This document shows, piece by piece, positions 22,676 to 33,699 of a stretch of DNA of 64,000 nt. This stretch comes from Timema cristinae (lineage: Eukaryota; Arthropoda; Insecta; Phasmatodea; Timematidae). Location: NCBI GenBank assembly GCA_039000515.1, contig JBCFYV010000237.1:37429-101428 (forward strand), written 5' to 3'. The notes below the pieces were generated by a model. That model ran no database searches and was not told the DNA's origin. It saw only the letters and a program-made list of their open reading frames with translations. Position numbers and translations under genes: made by a program. Numbering within the stretch: the first letter of the stretch is position 1; the number at the start of each line of letters is the position of its first letter.

Positions 22676-24644
22676 ATGAGCGGAGGAAGCTACTTTACTA
22701 GAAGCAAGGCCAGAGCTCTAATTTCAAACACTAAACTGAAGATTGTAGGAGAAACTTCAACAATGGAAGGTCAAACCCTAGGAGAAGATGTCGACAATGA
22801 CACATCAACAACAATGTCCTTAGAAGTAAGTGAGTTTAGGGATGTAGACCAATTCCATGAGTTTAGCGGAGAGTTTGCAGAGACGAGTTTGGGTGATCCA
22901 CCACAATGTATAGAGACTGAACCAACCACAATATCTGTTGCCTCATGCGTGGAGACCGAACCAACCACTACAAATTTGACACCTGTTGCCTCACCTCCAG
23001 AATTTATGTCAGCGATACAACAATTAATATTTGGGATGAGTGAAATGAGAGGAGTTTTAGCAGCCAGTTTGGTTGAAATCAGAGGAGATTTCAAAGCTAG
23101 TCAAGACGAAATTAGAGGAGAGCTTTCAAAGCTTTCAGATAGTCAGGTTGAAATGAGAGGAGATTTCGCAGCCAGTCAGGAAGCCATGAAAAGTGAAATC
23201 TTGAGTTGCATGAGTTCGCTAGCCGACACTATCAGGAAAGATTTTTATGTGGAGATTACCCAGACAAAAGCTGACCTGGAGGGACAAATCTCATCTGTAA
23301 AACAACATTGTAGCCAGGAAATTGAAGTGGTTAAGAAAAATTCACTAGTTTCACTAGAAAAAGTTAGTCAAGCACTGGAGTCGACACAACATTCCGTAGC
23401 AAAACAGCTCGGCCAACACACAGTACAGTTAGAGGAAGGTCTAAAGAACCTTAGTATGGAGGTTGATGCAGTGAATGCAAGACAGAATGAGTCCTTGCTG
23501 GCTGTGGCGGCAAAGAATCAGGAGTTGGCTCTAGTTCAAGAGGTTCTAGGTCAGAAGCTAGACGACACTACCAGAGTAGTTGTGTCAGTTCAGGAACAAA
23601 TAAGGGGTTTGGGTGAAGAGGTAAGGTTAGGGTATGTTACTGGCCCCAACTTACTTAGCACACCCACCTTGACCATTTTGGGGGGAAAGTCGTTGGAGGA
23701 AAGACTTCCCAGATTCAATAGAAGGAACCGACAGAACCCGGTCAGTCACCTGTTAGCTCTTGAGGAGTTATTTGAAGGGGCATATCAGGCCATAATACCT
23801 GAGGGACCAAACCAGTTGGTTTCAGTGGATTTATTTGGACCATTACCAAAGGCTACTAGGGGGCTAACATATATTTTTTCAATGGTAGATGGATTTTCCA
23901 AGATTTGCCAGCTGTATTGTTTAAAGAAAGCTACCGCTGAAGCATGTATTGCTAGAGTAGAGAAATACATTGCCAGTGTAGGTAAGCCTACACAGATATT
24001 ATCAGATCATGGTTCACAGTTCACCAGTCATAAGTGGTATCACCGATTAGAGGGACTGGGCATTCAGGCTACCCATAGTTCCATTCGCCATCCCTCTTCG
24101 AATCCCTGCGAGAGAGGAATGAAGAGGGTTGGGCGATTTTTGAGATGCTATTGTCACCAAAAGCATACCACCTGGCCTAATTATGTACCCATATTGGAGG
24201 GATTGTTGAATACTTTAGTACACAGCTCTACACAGTTCTCACCTTACGAAGTCCATTATGGAATACGACCAGGAACATTCTTGGACAAACATTTCCACGA
24301 CCCTAGGGTGGATGGAGAGAAAGCCAAGGAAGATGATCCAGCAATAGTGTTGCCCACTTTGATCCGAATTGCAAGACGCCGATTGGAGCAGGCGGCCAAG
24401 GCTAGAAACAGGTATCAGAAGAAAAAATCAATTTCTTTCAATGTTAATGACAAGGTATTATTAAGGGACCACCCTGTGTCAGACTTCTTCTCAAAAGAAA
24501 CTAAAAAAATGTTTTCTAATATACTCCGGTCCCTATTTGATCACACGTGTCATCCACCAAAATGCGTACGAACTGAAAGAGGTAGCAAATGGTCAAATAA
24601 AAGGGGTTTTTAATATGTCCAATTTGAAGAAATGGATTGAGTGA
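22676..24644 (+). CDS. Element B gag-integrase fusion (frameshifted near its end)
   Basis: From ATG at 22676 about 645 codons are open. Residues 1-110 are acidic and Thr-rich after FTRSKARAL. Residues about 115-320 form a long predicted coiled coil with repeated EMRG/EIRGDF blocks. Residues about 335-360 (LPRFNRRN...NPVSHLLALEELF) resemble the start of a capsid domain. It then passes directly into an integrase core: SVDLFGPLP (Asp), LSDHGSQF (Asp) and NPCERGMKR (Glu), spaced as in Ty3/gypsy integrases. An extra T in the run 24512-24515 moves the C-terminal domain to another frame, which stays open to a TGA at 24642-24644; the first frame ends at 24613. Protease, reverse transcriptase and RNase H are missing, so the in-frame join reflects a deletion from mid-capsid to integrase. 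Whether the product is made is unknown. Confidence 0.88.
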
Positions 24645-27644
24645 TATAAAGTTTTGGGAGACATGTTAATCCCTTGAATCATGTGGTTCGACAGTTGGCT
24701 ATAAGGAATGTTGTAGAACAGTTGAAAGTTGAGAGCAGTGTCAATCTCTGAAGCACTGGACTTGGAAAGAAACCAGTAACAACAGGGATAGTTCGATAAG
24801 CAGCATAAGGCGTTGGAAGGTAAAAGCTATGGATTTGTAGGAGTCAGTAAAAGCAGAGGTCTGAGGATCGTATCCATATGGGATGAAAGTTTATTACACT
24901 TTGTGAAGCGTCAAGTTTTGGGAAAGTAAAAAGAAGAAAATATACATATATTTTAAAGAAACTAAAATCTGCAATGTTCATTTATAAATGTATCTATTGG
25001 GTATATTCGAAGATGATTCTGACTTTATTATAATTTTGATTTTTATCAAGAAGAGAGGTTATGCAAGGACACCCATGGAAAATCAGAACAACCCCTGAAA
25101 GCCAGTAATATGAATGAGATGACAAGTTTTAAGTTACAAGATAATCTACGAGGAGGAGTATTTTAAAAGGAGTAAGAGTGTCGATTTTGGGAGGTCATAT
25201 CTGCGTCACTGGCCGTTGATAAGACAGTGACTGCCTGAGGATATAGACGATTTTTATTCCAGGACCTTGTGAATGAGATGAGTCCATCACAAACGGTTCC
25301 TGATGTGTGTATAAGTTACGTCGAAATATGTTGTTTTAAGGAGAAAACAAGAAAGTTGTTAAATTTTATATCGTCGAAAAGCAAGTTTTATCAAAGTCGT
25401 CGAATTATCAGTAAAGTAAAGGAAGTCATCAAGAAGTCATTGAAAACTGTGTAGGGAATCTATTTTATACCCTGGAGTCCAATTATTAAGTTGCTGAGAT
25501 AGGCAAAGCTCAAAACAAGTGAAAAGGGCAAGAATTACTTGATAAAGTATTACATTTTAAATAAATAATAAACTAAGAATGGAAGAATAAATAAGGTCTT
25601 CAAGAACAGTATAATTACCTTCACAACGTGTAATCCAACGAATCAGAGCTCACAAATGGTCCAGAAGTATAAACCCTCCCCAACGTCATAACATCATGCC
25701 AAGTAGCTGTAGGGGGCCACTCCGACGGTTCTGTAAGAAAAGAGAAAAGATTGTAAATATTTTTTTTGGGATATGTTTGTTTAATTAATTAAGATATTTA
25801 GGTCTATTGTGTGGTGTGTGAATTTATTTTATAAGCTCAATTTGTTTAAGTGAATATGTAATTAATTGTAAAATGAATCAGTTTCAATGGAAAAAACAAA
25901 GATTTTCAGAGCCAAATAAGTTATTATGTAATGATATAAGTTGTCATACACCAAGAGAGTAGGGGGCTAACCCAATGAATGTATATCTTATGTTCTAAAC
26001 AAGTTGGTATAAATGCCAGGTCTACTATGTAACATTCAAGTGACACGATAGCCTAGAACGGCTAAATTATGATTTGCTTTCTCAGATTTTAAAATACTAA
26101 GCATCAATATATGTTAATTCTGTGTATGTCAATAGATGCATAAAAAACTGTATTTATAGAGTTCATTGAGAGAATGGTAATATTCTAGCCATAAGTGTTT
26201 GGCCTACTCCTTTTATTGTGAAAAATTGGAAGAAAATTACACCAGGAGTATTTCCTTTTTCAAGTTTTGAAGTATTAATTATAAATATATTTTAATGACA
26301 TTGTTACATCACCTAAAGCAGAGGTTGTAGTAGCTGTATTCATTGAGAGAATTGTTAAATTCTAGCCATAAGTGTTTGGCCTATCAGATTTCCTGTATTC
26401 TAGGTCACTAAAGTACAATGAGTGAGTTTACTTTTTCCATTATTTGTTATGAAATAATGATCTCTTTATGTTTAAAATGTGTTAATTAGTTTAATGAGGA
26501 TCTATGGTTGTTGTACATACAGGTCTCAAATCAAAATGTTTAATGTTTAAATGATTTATGTGTAAAAACATTTTATACATGTTGAGGGTTGACGAAGGCC
26601 TAGGATGGAGTAATGTGATTTTCCTTTTTCAAGGGTTTCAACATTAATTGTTGATATTTTTGTACAGCAGGTACCTGTTAATTTGTAGGGGAGAGTATAT
26701 ATATCCATTTCATAAAAATAATTATGAAAATTTGACTATAAACACTTGGCCTATGAAAGTTGGCTATGATAATTAAAAAGTGCCAAGTAGTTAATTTGCT
26801 TTTTGCTATAATTTGGTACCAAGAATTGATATTGTCTGGTGATGTATCTTCATTAGTTGAAGAAGGTGTCGAAGTAGATGTACTTACAGGTGGTAATTTG
26901 AAATGTTTAATTTATTTGCTGATTTTGTGTAAACAAAACCCAGCATTTTTGAAGTGTTGAAACTAGGCCTACTTTTGTGTGCAATACAAATATGATATAT
27001 TTTTATATGAAATCACCTAAGTGATAAATAATACATGTATTTCCGAGGGAAGGACCTCAAGTGAACATACATAAGCCGTTTCGACATTTTAGTGAGAGGA
27101 AATTTAGATTTTAACTCACCTAAGTCTCAGCGGAGGAAGTGTTATCAGCGAGTTTAAACGAGTGCAGTGAAGTCGATCTGGATATTCAGCTCCACTGAAA
27201 GTGCTCCGGTTTATGCTACAAGACAAAGAAAGAGATTTTGTTATTCAAGTGAAGTTTAAAATAATATTTGTAAAGTATAAATATAAGGCGTGGCGGTTGT
27301 ACTATTTTTCTTGTGATGAAGAGCGATCCTTTACAGCAGACGACAAGAGGTTATATTAGGTTGAATAACCGTCTATGTAGCTACAGACTTACTACGTGAA
27401 CATGCAAGTTAAACTGAATTGTACAAAAGCAGCTGTTTTCGGAAAGACTAGAGAAAAAAAAACAATGCCATCCTTACTTATCGCCTTGAACCAGAACAAG
27501 TAGAGGCACTTTGATAAGACTAATTTACTAATTTTATAAGGAGATGGAATCTAGATTGTGATATTTAAGATTCTAGGCCTACTTTATGGCAAAAACATTA
27601 ATTTTTTTCCACGAAGTAATTTTAGGCTTAAAATTAATTCGTAC
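24645..27644 (+). other. Element B 3' internal region, non-coding as far as seen
   Basis: Three kilobases between the integrase end and the polypurine tract hold no frame longer than about 66 codons and no envelope motif. A 46-48 bp segment is repeated at 26161-26206 and 26339-26386 (CTAGCCATAAGTGTTTGGCC core), with a weaker echo near 26735. The length is unusual for a 3' untranslated region and may be left from a lost gene. Confidence 0.6.
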
Positions 27645-27658
27645 AAAAAAAAAGGGGG
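27645..27658 (+). promoter_or_regulatory. Polypurine tract of element B
   Basis: Nine A followed by five G, then CAC and the LTR start at 27662. This is the expected position of the plus-strand primer in reverse transcription. Confidence 0.85.
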
Positions 27659-27661
27659 CAC

Positions 27662-29381
27662 TGTAACGTTATTTGCCACCCTACCATTTATTTCCTTATA
27701 TTTTTCCCAAGCTTTGTAAATAGTTTCAGGTTTATTTTCGTTTGAAACATGCTGTGTCGCCGGCGTGACAAATAATACTATTTGTATCCATTAAAATAAA
27801 TTAAAAGGACAGAATATAGAACATCTAACACTGTTTTAAATAATTTAAACAATTAATTTTGACCTAAGGAAGAACACTTACTTTTTTTTAAAACATATTA
27901 ATTTCCTTCCAAGAGGTCTGTTGACTCTTCTATTTATTTTGGATGTCAGCCATGATTTATTTTAACGCATGCGCAGATATGATGAACAAGTGAGTGGCGA
28001 GTCTCGTGCTTGTAAAAGTAGTAAAAAAAAAAAAAGAGAAAAAAAAAAAGACGTTCCAAAATAGCGCGCATTTCAATTGTGACAGATTAAAATAAACATT
28101 TAATTCTCTTAAGAAACACTGACATATATTTAAATCTTGATACTAAATTTGTATCTTATTTTATAAACAGTTCATAGCCAACACTTTATCTTTTATTTTA
28201 TTGTATTAGTTTTCTCTTTGGACTTAGTAGAAAATAGAACGTTTTAAGTTTAAAACTGAGAACATTTTGAAGAGGATGAGGCTTTTTTCTTCCGGAGTGT
28301 CATTTAACATGGAGCAAATTTATATAGCTCCTAATTAAATTTAGTTTTCAAGTGGAACAATGGTTCGAAAGTAAAAGTACAAGTACTCAAATGGAAAGTT
28401 AAGTGTCTGGAGACGAACTAGAGTGTTTATTTCTTCAAATGGTGGACGAGTTAGAATAAATAAAAGGAAACAGATTTCAGACATTCTGTTTCGACATGGA
28501 TGAATTCATTGGTGAGGTCCAGCCAAATCTTCAATTTTAAATATATGTTATTTCTCATTTTTTTTTAATTTATCAAGCTATGATACATGCAAAAACTTTC
28601 AGAAAGGACTAAATACACTCAGACTCTATCTATTCTAGGGAATTGATTAATATTTTATTTTTTATGTAAAAATATTAATTCTATTGATTTTTTTTTTTGT
28701 TCCTCAACAATACCTTTTTTTTTTGTCTTACTCAAAACTATATATTCTATAAAAGTTTAGCCTATACATATATTATTTTCTTTCACTCTATTATTATATA
28801 TATATATATATATTAAAACTCCTAAATTTAATCCTTTCAGAGATTGTTCATTTAATTGTTTAACTTTGTTTAAGAATTTATGTAATACCATATATTTTAT
28901 TTTGTCATATTAGCCTTATATTTATTCGGATATCCTTAGGTAGGTTTGGGATGTAGTAAAAGGGAAACAATAATGATAATAATAATAACCCACAAAAGTT
29001 TCAACAATTGTTTTTTTTTTATTGTAATCTCAATTAGTACATTTTTTGTTTTTTATGATCCATTGTATTTAAATTGCTATTTTTTTTATTTATTTTTATT
29101 TTAAGTACTCTCAACTCTTGTGGAAGTCTACAACACACCATTGTAACATTGACATTGTAATATCTAGGTAAAAGTTCCCGAGCACACCCAGAGGTCTCGA
29201 GCATTTAGAGTCGTCGTGCATTTGTTCAAATTAGTCAAGCTAAAGTTTATTTATATTTTTTTTTATCATTATTATTAGTTCTCCTAGCTTCCAGGAGTGG
29301 CGCCCAACACAAGTTTTTTTTTATTAATCTCGACGTTACCCCTTTTTGTTGATAAGACACAATTAGGAAATTTATATTAGA
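27662..29381 (+). repeat. 3' LTR of element B
   Basis: It is the same sequence as 20901-22620 apart from two homopolymer-length differences. Its end abuts the target duplication AACGG and then the reverse transcriptase of element A. Confidence 0.92.
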
Positions 29382-29725
29382 ACGGTCAGACCCGCCTGAC
29401 GCAATCGGCTCAGTACAATATCTAAATGTTCGAGATGTTCATCAAGAGAATTACTGTACACGCAGATATCATCAAGATAATTAAAAACAAAAATATATTT
29501 CAAGTTAGAGAAGATATGATCCAGAACGCGGCTTAAGGCCTGGCCACCGATACTAGCGCCCAGCGGCACGCGATTAAATTCGTATGGTTGCCAAGGTGTG
29601 ACGAACGCCGTATACTTCTTTGACCTCTCTGTGAGCGCGCATTGTAAGAAACTAGCATTCAAATCGATAAGACTATATACTTTAGCGCCCCCTAGATGTT
29701 GGAACGCACTCTCTACGCTAGGCAT
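29381..29725 (-). pseudogene. Element A reverse transcriptase palm, before element B
   Basis: This is the RNA-dependent DNA polymerase core. It shows LIDLNASFLQ (first catalytic Asp), then VPLGASIGG and FNYLDDICVYS, the YLDD active-site box. The frame starts at a small shift near 29713-29735 relative to the upstream protease-RT frame, and is cut at 29381 by the insertion of element B. The remainder resumes at 20895. Assignment is firm. Confidence 0.92.
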
Positions 29726-30543
29726 GGGGTAGGGTCAAACTGGATTTTTTTATTTACCTTTCTATAGTCTACGATTAACCTATGCCCTTGTCCCCTCATC
29801 GGTATAATAAATGCCGGGCTAGCATAAGGAGATTTAGATGCTCTAATCACTCCCTTCTGCTCTAAATCATCTATCAGCTCACGAAAAATTTTCATTTTGG
29901 GTGGGTTACATGAATAGGGACCTGACTTAACCGGAATCTCATCCGTGACCACAATGTCATAGGGGAGCAGGTCACATTTTCCCCAGACGGGAGTTATGAC
30001 ATCCGAGTATTTGCTAATCAAACTATTGATGCGCTCTTCATCGCTTTCAATGTGACTACACCAAATAGGCCTAGAGCTAAGACACAACGGCACTTTTATC
30101 TGAGAATTAAATCCAAAACTCAAATGTCCCGAGCCTAAATTCAAGATACCTTTAGTGGCCCACAAAAAGTCAATTCCCAAAATAACATCGCACACCAGAT
30201 TACTTACAACGTATAACTTTCTCTTCCAAGAAAAACGATATATTTTAAGAGCAGGATAAACAAATCTGTCAATAACAATACAACTTCCATTACCTAAAAC
30301 AAATGCGCGGGGGTTACAGCTATTAATTTTGATATTACTATTGAGCCTACCACTCCGGATTTTGTCCAGAAATTCAGCATTAATGAATGACGCATTAGCG
30401 CCAGTGTCGACTAAAGCGTTACCGTGATTTGACCCAATTTTAAATTTGACCATGGGAACCGGAACCTCGAGTGGTTTATTATTAAACCGGCGTGTAACCT
30501 GACCACTCCTCGGGTTACACGTCACCCGTTTCCCGCCGGACAT
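29713..30543 (-). pseudogene. Element A protease and N-terminal reverse transcriptase
   Basis: This is the start of pol. An aspartic protease is shown by LVDTGANASFI (active-site Asp-Thr-Gly) and, about 80 residues on, VILGIDFL. Reverse transcriptase fingers follow with GVIRASKSPYASPAFII and VDYRKVNKK. The frame overlaps the gag end by 22 bases in the -1 frame, with a slippery heptamer in the overlap, so it would be made as a Gag-Pol fusion by frameshifting rather than from its own start. A one-base indel near 29735 ends the frame at 29713. Confidence 0.92.
30469..30534 (-). promoter_or_regulatory. -1 ribosomal frameshift signal of element A gag/pol
   Basis: On the minus strand the heptamer GGGAAAC (30528-30534) sits exactly in the X-XXY-YYZ phase of the gag frame. 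The gag stop TGA is at 30522-30524. A 7-nt spacer (30521-30527) leads to an 8-bp perfect stem: GTGTAACC at 30513-30520 pairs with GGTTACAC at 30492-30499. Loop bases GAGTGGT (30502-30508) are complementary to ACCACTC at 30469-30475, allowing an H-type pseudoknot. A -1 shift enters the pol frame directly. An alternative small hairpin (GGTTTA...TAAACC) competes for part of the second stem. Confidence 0.85.
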
Positions 30544-31649
30544 TGATATCGGAGATGACCTAATTGTTTACACCCAAAACATCTTACCCGAGATAGGTCG
30601 CGACTATTATTCCCTCCTCGTTGTCCTGTAGGTTTATTATTATACGATCTATTACCAACGGGGGGCGTCTGAGTATACATAAGCTGACCAAAGTTATTTT
30701 TTGACCTCTCTCCTAACGTGGTTGATGACGCGGAGGGTTTCGAAACAATTATAGGGTGCTTCTCAAAATATTCGTTTTCACTCAACAAGGATCCCTCAAT
30801 TTTGGAAGCCAGAGAGTACAACTCTCGAAAGGAACACGGCAGTTGCGAAAAGACAAAATGTCTCCTGGTAAGAGGCGATACATTCTCAAGAATGATTTCT
30901 ACCAATTGGGGTTCAGTGAGTTTTAAATTGAGGATGCTCGCTGCTTCCGACACCGAGAGAATAAATATCCTGAGAGACTCGTGAGGAAGTTGGAAACGAT
31001 ATACGAATTCTGAACACAAACGTACCCTTTCTCTCCTAGAAACTAGAGAATCAAATATATTGTCTTTCACAATAACCCACGGGGTTCTGTGACTAATCCC
31101 CTCAGAGATAAGATGTGTTAAGAATCCTGATGTTTTCCCTAGACATAACACTAGTATTTCCGCGTCCTCAACAAGACGCAATTCATGCACTTTGTTTACT
31201 TCCAGCAAGAAAGCGAACAACGCAGAACTATTCTGCCCATCACAGACGGGAATGCGATTTAACCAATCGCTGACAACCTTGGACCGAGTCCTATACTCAT
31301 GTGAACTACCTGTAGCAACCATAACATTACTAGAAGGTTGGTCCCTAGAGGACAACGTGTTTCCCCCAGAATCTAATGGGACCTGCCTATCGACATCGGT
31401 CATTGATACAACCTCTCTCTCTCTAATGATCACCTGATCGAACGCATCACTGTTATCAGTGCCCGAAATTAATGGATATTTCTCACCCAACTCCTGAGAC
31501 AGCATGTTCCTCAATTCCCGCACGTTGGATTCAGGTTTAACCGCTATCCCTCGGCCCAAGAGCTCCGCAATTAACGCCTCTCGGTTCAGCTTGTAAACTT
31601 GTGATCTGCTGGCAAGCGTTTCAGGTGCGTCCAGCTGTGTCTGATCCAT
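30522..31649 (-). CDS. Element A gag
   Basis: Gag is the structural protein that packages the element RNA. The best start is the ATG at 31647-31649 in a strong context (GCCATGG); an upstream in-frame start at 31676 is possible. It gives about 375 residues. Residues about 20-50 (LNREALIAELLGRGI...LRNML) look like a SAP-type helix pair, known in some insect gypsy Gag proteins. The middle is helical, like a capsid. The C-terminus has a CX2CX4HX4C zinc knuckle (CFGCKQLGHLRYQC) for RNA binding. The frame is intact. The last codons form the frameshift signal into pol. Confidence 0.92.
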   Translation of the reverse strand: MDQTQLDAPETLASRSQVYKLNREALIAELLGRGIAVKPESNVRELRNMLSQELGEKYPLISGTDNSDAFDQVIIREREVVSMTDVDRQVPLDSGGNTLSSRDQPSSNVMVATGSSHEYRTRSKVVSDWLNRIPVCDGQNSSALFAFLLEVNKVHELRLVEDAEILVLCLGKTSGFLTHLISEGISHRTPWVIVKDNIFDSLVSRRERVRLCSEFVYRFQLPHESLRIFILSVSEAASILNLKLTEPQLVEIILENVSPLTRRHFVFSQLPCSFRELYSLASKIEGSLLSENEYFEKHPIIVSKPSASSTTLGERSKNNFGQLMYTQTPPVGNRSYNNKPTGQRGGNNSRDLSRVRCFGCKQLGHLRYQCPAGNG

Positions 31650-31718
31650 GGCGTAGAATGGGGGCTTGTAACACACAAAACAACAAATTGAGAAAAATGA
31701 TCAAAAAGACATATAAAT

Positions 31719-31787
31719 CTGTGAAGCAGAGTAGGGACAACTCAACCCTGTGAAGCAGAGTAGGCGGCTCAACCCTGTGAAGCAGAG
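31719..31787. repeat. Three short repeats in the element A leader
   Basis: CTGTGAAGCAGAGT occurs at 31719-31732, 31748-31761 and 31774-31787, between gag and the 5' LTR, where the primer binding site is expected. No canonical TGG-starting site follows the LTR on the minus strand. Confidence 0.7.
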
Positions 31788-31796
31788 TGGCGCAGA

Positions 31797-33435
31797 TCAA
31801 GCATACCGGGTGTGTGGATACATTCTGTTAGCAGTACCATCAAAGTCCCTAACTAAGCACCACAACACCCAGTCGCCATAGTTACAAATATGAAGAATAA
31901 TCGCAAGGGGTTTTATTTGGATATTCGCTACAAGCCCACTTATTCCCTGTCTCACCTGAGATGTATCAACTATACCCATGGGAAGATTCAGTAAATAGAA
32001 TTATGTATAAACAAGAACGAAGTGCAGGTAACAAACATTGCCCAACGGCTAATTTATTGAAGTGGTAATTTACATAGAACCATATATTAAATATACATTG
32101 ATAAACATGGGAGACTCATCACTTTTCCTATTCAACTAACATAACAACGTCTAAGACCAGGCTACACGAAGAATAGTAAACTATCAGCATCCCCGTCTAT
32201 ACATTATAACAATGTCAACAATAGGTAAATTTAACCTCACGCTAGCTATCGCAAAAGATTAAAATGTTAGATATATTTCCCAAAACCGAGTTTACAACAG
32301 TTAGCTCGCTAACGCCTGAAACCATTAACAAATTCTTAGGTTCTTATTTTTGATAGATTAATCTATACACCTCATTAAACCACATGTAAAGAAACATAGG
32401 GATATAAGATAAATGAAATTTATCACTTGCCATTTATAAACAAACTAATATGCAAAAATGTCCTACTAGACTGAGAGCTTAAAAAAAAGGAGCATTAATC
32501 TTGTATGAGAGATAACCTTAAATACCAACCAATATTTACTAAATCCCGCAAGATTGTAATAACAACAACCAGGAATTACAGCCATCTGACTGATCGCTAA
32601 CTGTATCTTCCATACAAACAATCAAACTAATAATGGCATCTAACAAATAGTTTCCCTGGCCTTTGCACCAAGAATACAACCCTAACCTGAATATTACAAT
32701 AAGTAGGCACATCAGCACCACCATTACAACCCTAACCTGAATGTTATAATAATAAGGCATATCTGCACCAAGATTACAACACTAACCTGAATATTATAAT
32801 AATATGGCATATCTGCACCAAGATTACAACCCTAACCTGAATATTATAATAATATGGCATATCTGCAACAAGATTACAACCCTAACCTGAATAATATAAT
32901 GACGTGGTCTAAGATTAATTTTTTGTCATCCTAGGCAGACTTACGTTGTATTAGTCCTAGGGCCCTACATATCGCCCATGTGAGCCTAACGTCTATCAGG
33001 CACCAAAGAGTTACTTCCTTAGCAAAACATAAGCTTATATCTGATCTTACTCAAAGGAGGAAACAAGGGAAGGAGAGAATTACATCATAATGCGGTCACT
33101 ATAAACCAATCATGAAGTCTATATCTGCCCAAGCGCGTGTGCATAGCGCTGGTTGGACGGACACACAGTCAAGGGAGGCGGGAGTCACTTCGGGCCGCTG
33201 GAGACAGAGAGCCTTTCTTCTAACAGTCTTTTCGCGCATGAGCACTTTTGATAGATGTATCAGTTCACAAAAGCACTAGAGCGCGTTAACTGTCACTTTC
33301 TCACACAGAGTTCGATGTTTGTTGATGTGTTGTTGATGTGGCGTGATCATTGTCGTTGTACGAGAATTCAGCCGGTCCGTTGAATAGGGTGAGTAAGATA
33401 TGTAGTTTGTGCCGGGTTAGTCTCTCCACGGTACA
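31797..33435 (-). repeat. 5' LTR of element A
   Basis: It is 1639 bp and matches 16636-18224 with scattered substitutions. It has five units of the roughly 50-bp internal repeat (about 32664-32895) against four in the 3' LTR. On the minus strand it starts TGTACCGTGGAGAGAC. It is flanked by ATGG at 33436-33439. Confidence 0.9.
32664..32895. repeat. About 50-bp tandem repeats inside element A LTR
   Basis: Five units share AAGATTACAACCCTAACCTG followed by AATATTATAATAATATGGCA and TATCTGCACC. On the minus strand they lie in the likely promoter/enhancer (U3) part of the LTR. The partner LTR has four units. Confidence 0.85.
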
Positions 33436-33699
33436 ATGGAAAACTACAGTATATTGGAAGCTACAAGTTTTATCGATGAAAAAATCAAACCCGGGTAGTA
33501 AGTAAATATCTCATTTTATTTTAAATACAGCAACGTGCACTGATCGTAATATTTACATTTAAAGGTTTGACGTTTCAATAGATCATGGGTAAACAGAGAT
33601 TCCCAACTTTCCCCAAGCGTGTGGAACAGCTGCACCACTAAGCGGTGCTGACTTACTGTACTGCTTTCAGCGTACGTGGGAATTCACTTTGACCCATTG

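Larger units (their letters stand above)
20901..29380 (+). mobile_element. Element B: nested, deletion-derived Ty3/gypsy-type retrotransposon
   Basis: Two LTRs of about 1.72 kb (20901-22620 and 27662-29381) flank 5.04 kb. The direct repeat AACGG at 20896-20900 and 29381-29385 is the target duplication, inside the reverse transcriptase of element A and in opposite orientation to it. A primer binding site follows the 5' LTR and a polypurine tract precedes the 3' LTR. The interior carries a single long frame joining gag to integrase; protease, reverse transcriptase and RNase H are absent. It is therefore non-autonomous. The exact LTR end is uncertain by one base because the duplication shares an A. 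Confidence 0.92.
16636..33435 (-). mobile_element. Element A: full-length Ty3/gypsy LTR retrotransposon, split by element B
   Basis: The element runs on the minus strand from the 5' LTR (31797-33435) to the 3' LTR (16636-18224). It is flanked by ATGG (or AATGG) at 16632-16635 and 33436-33439. Without the nested element it is about 8.3 kb. Order on the minus strand: gag, protease, reverse transcriptase, RNase H, integrase. No envelope gene is recognised. The LTRs differ by many scattered substitutions, roughly 2-3 per cent judged by eye, plus one extra tandem unit in the 5' LTR. Several frameshifts in pol show that this copy is inactive. Confidence 0.93.

Noticed and set aside
31788..31798. 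Primer binding site of element A on the plus strand
   Set aside because: It has the wrong orientation relative to gag and pol; reported only as an oddity.
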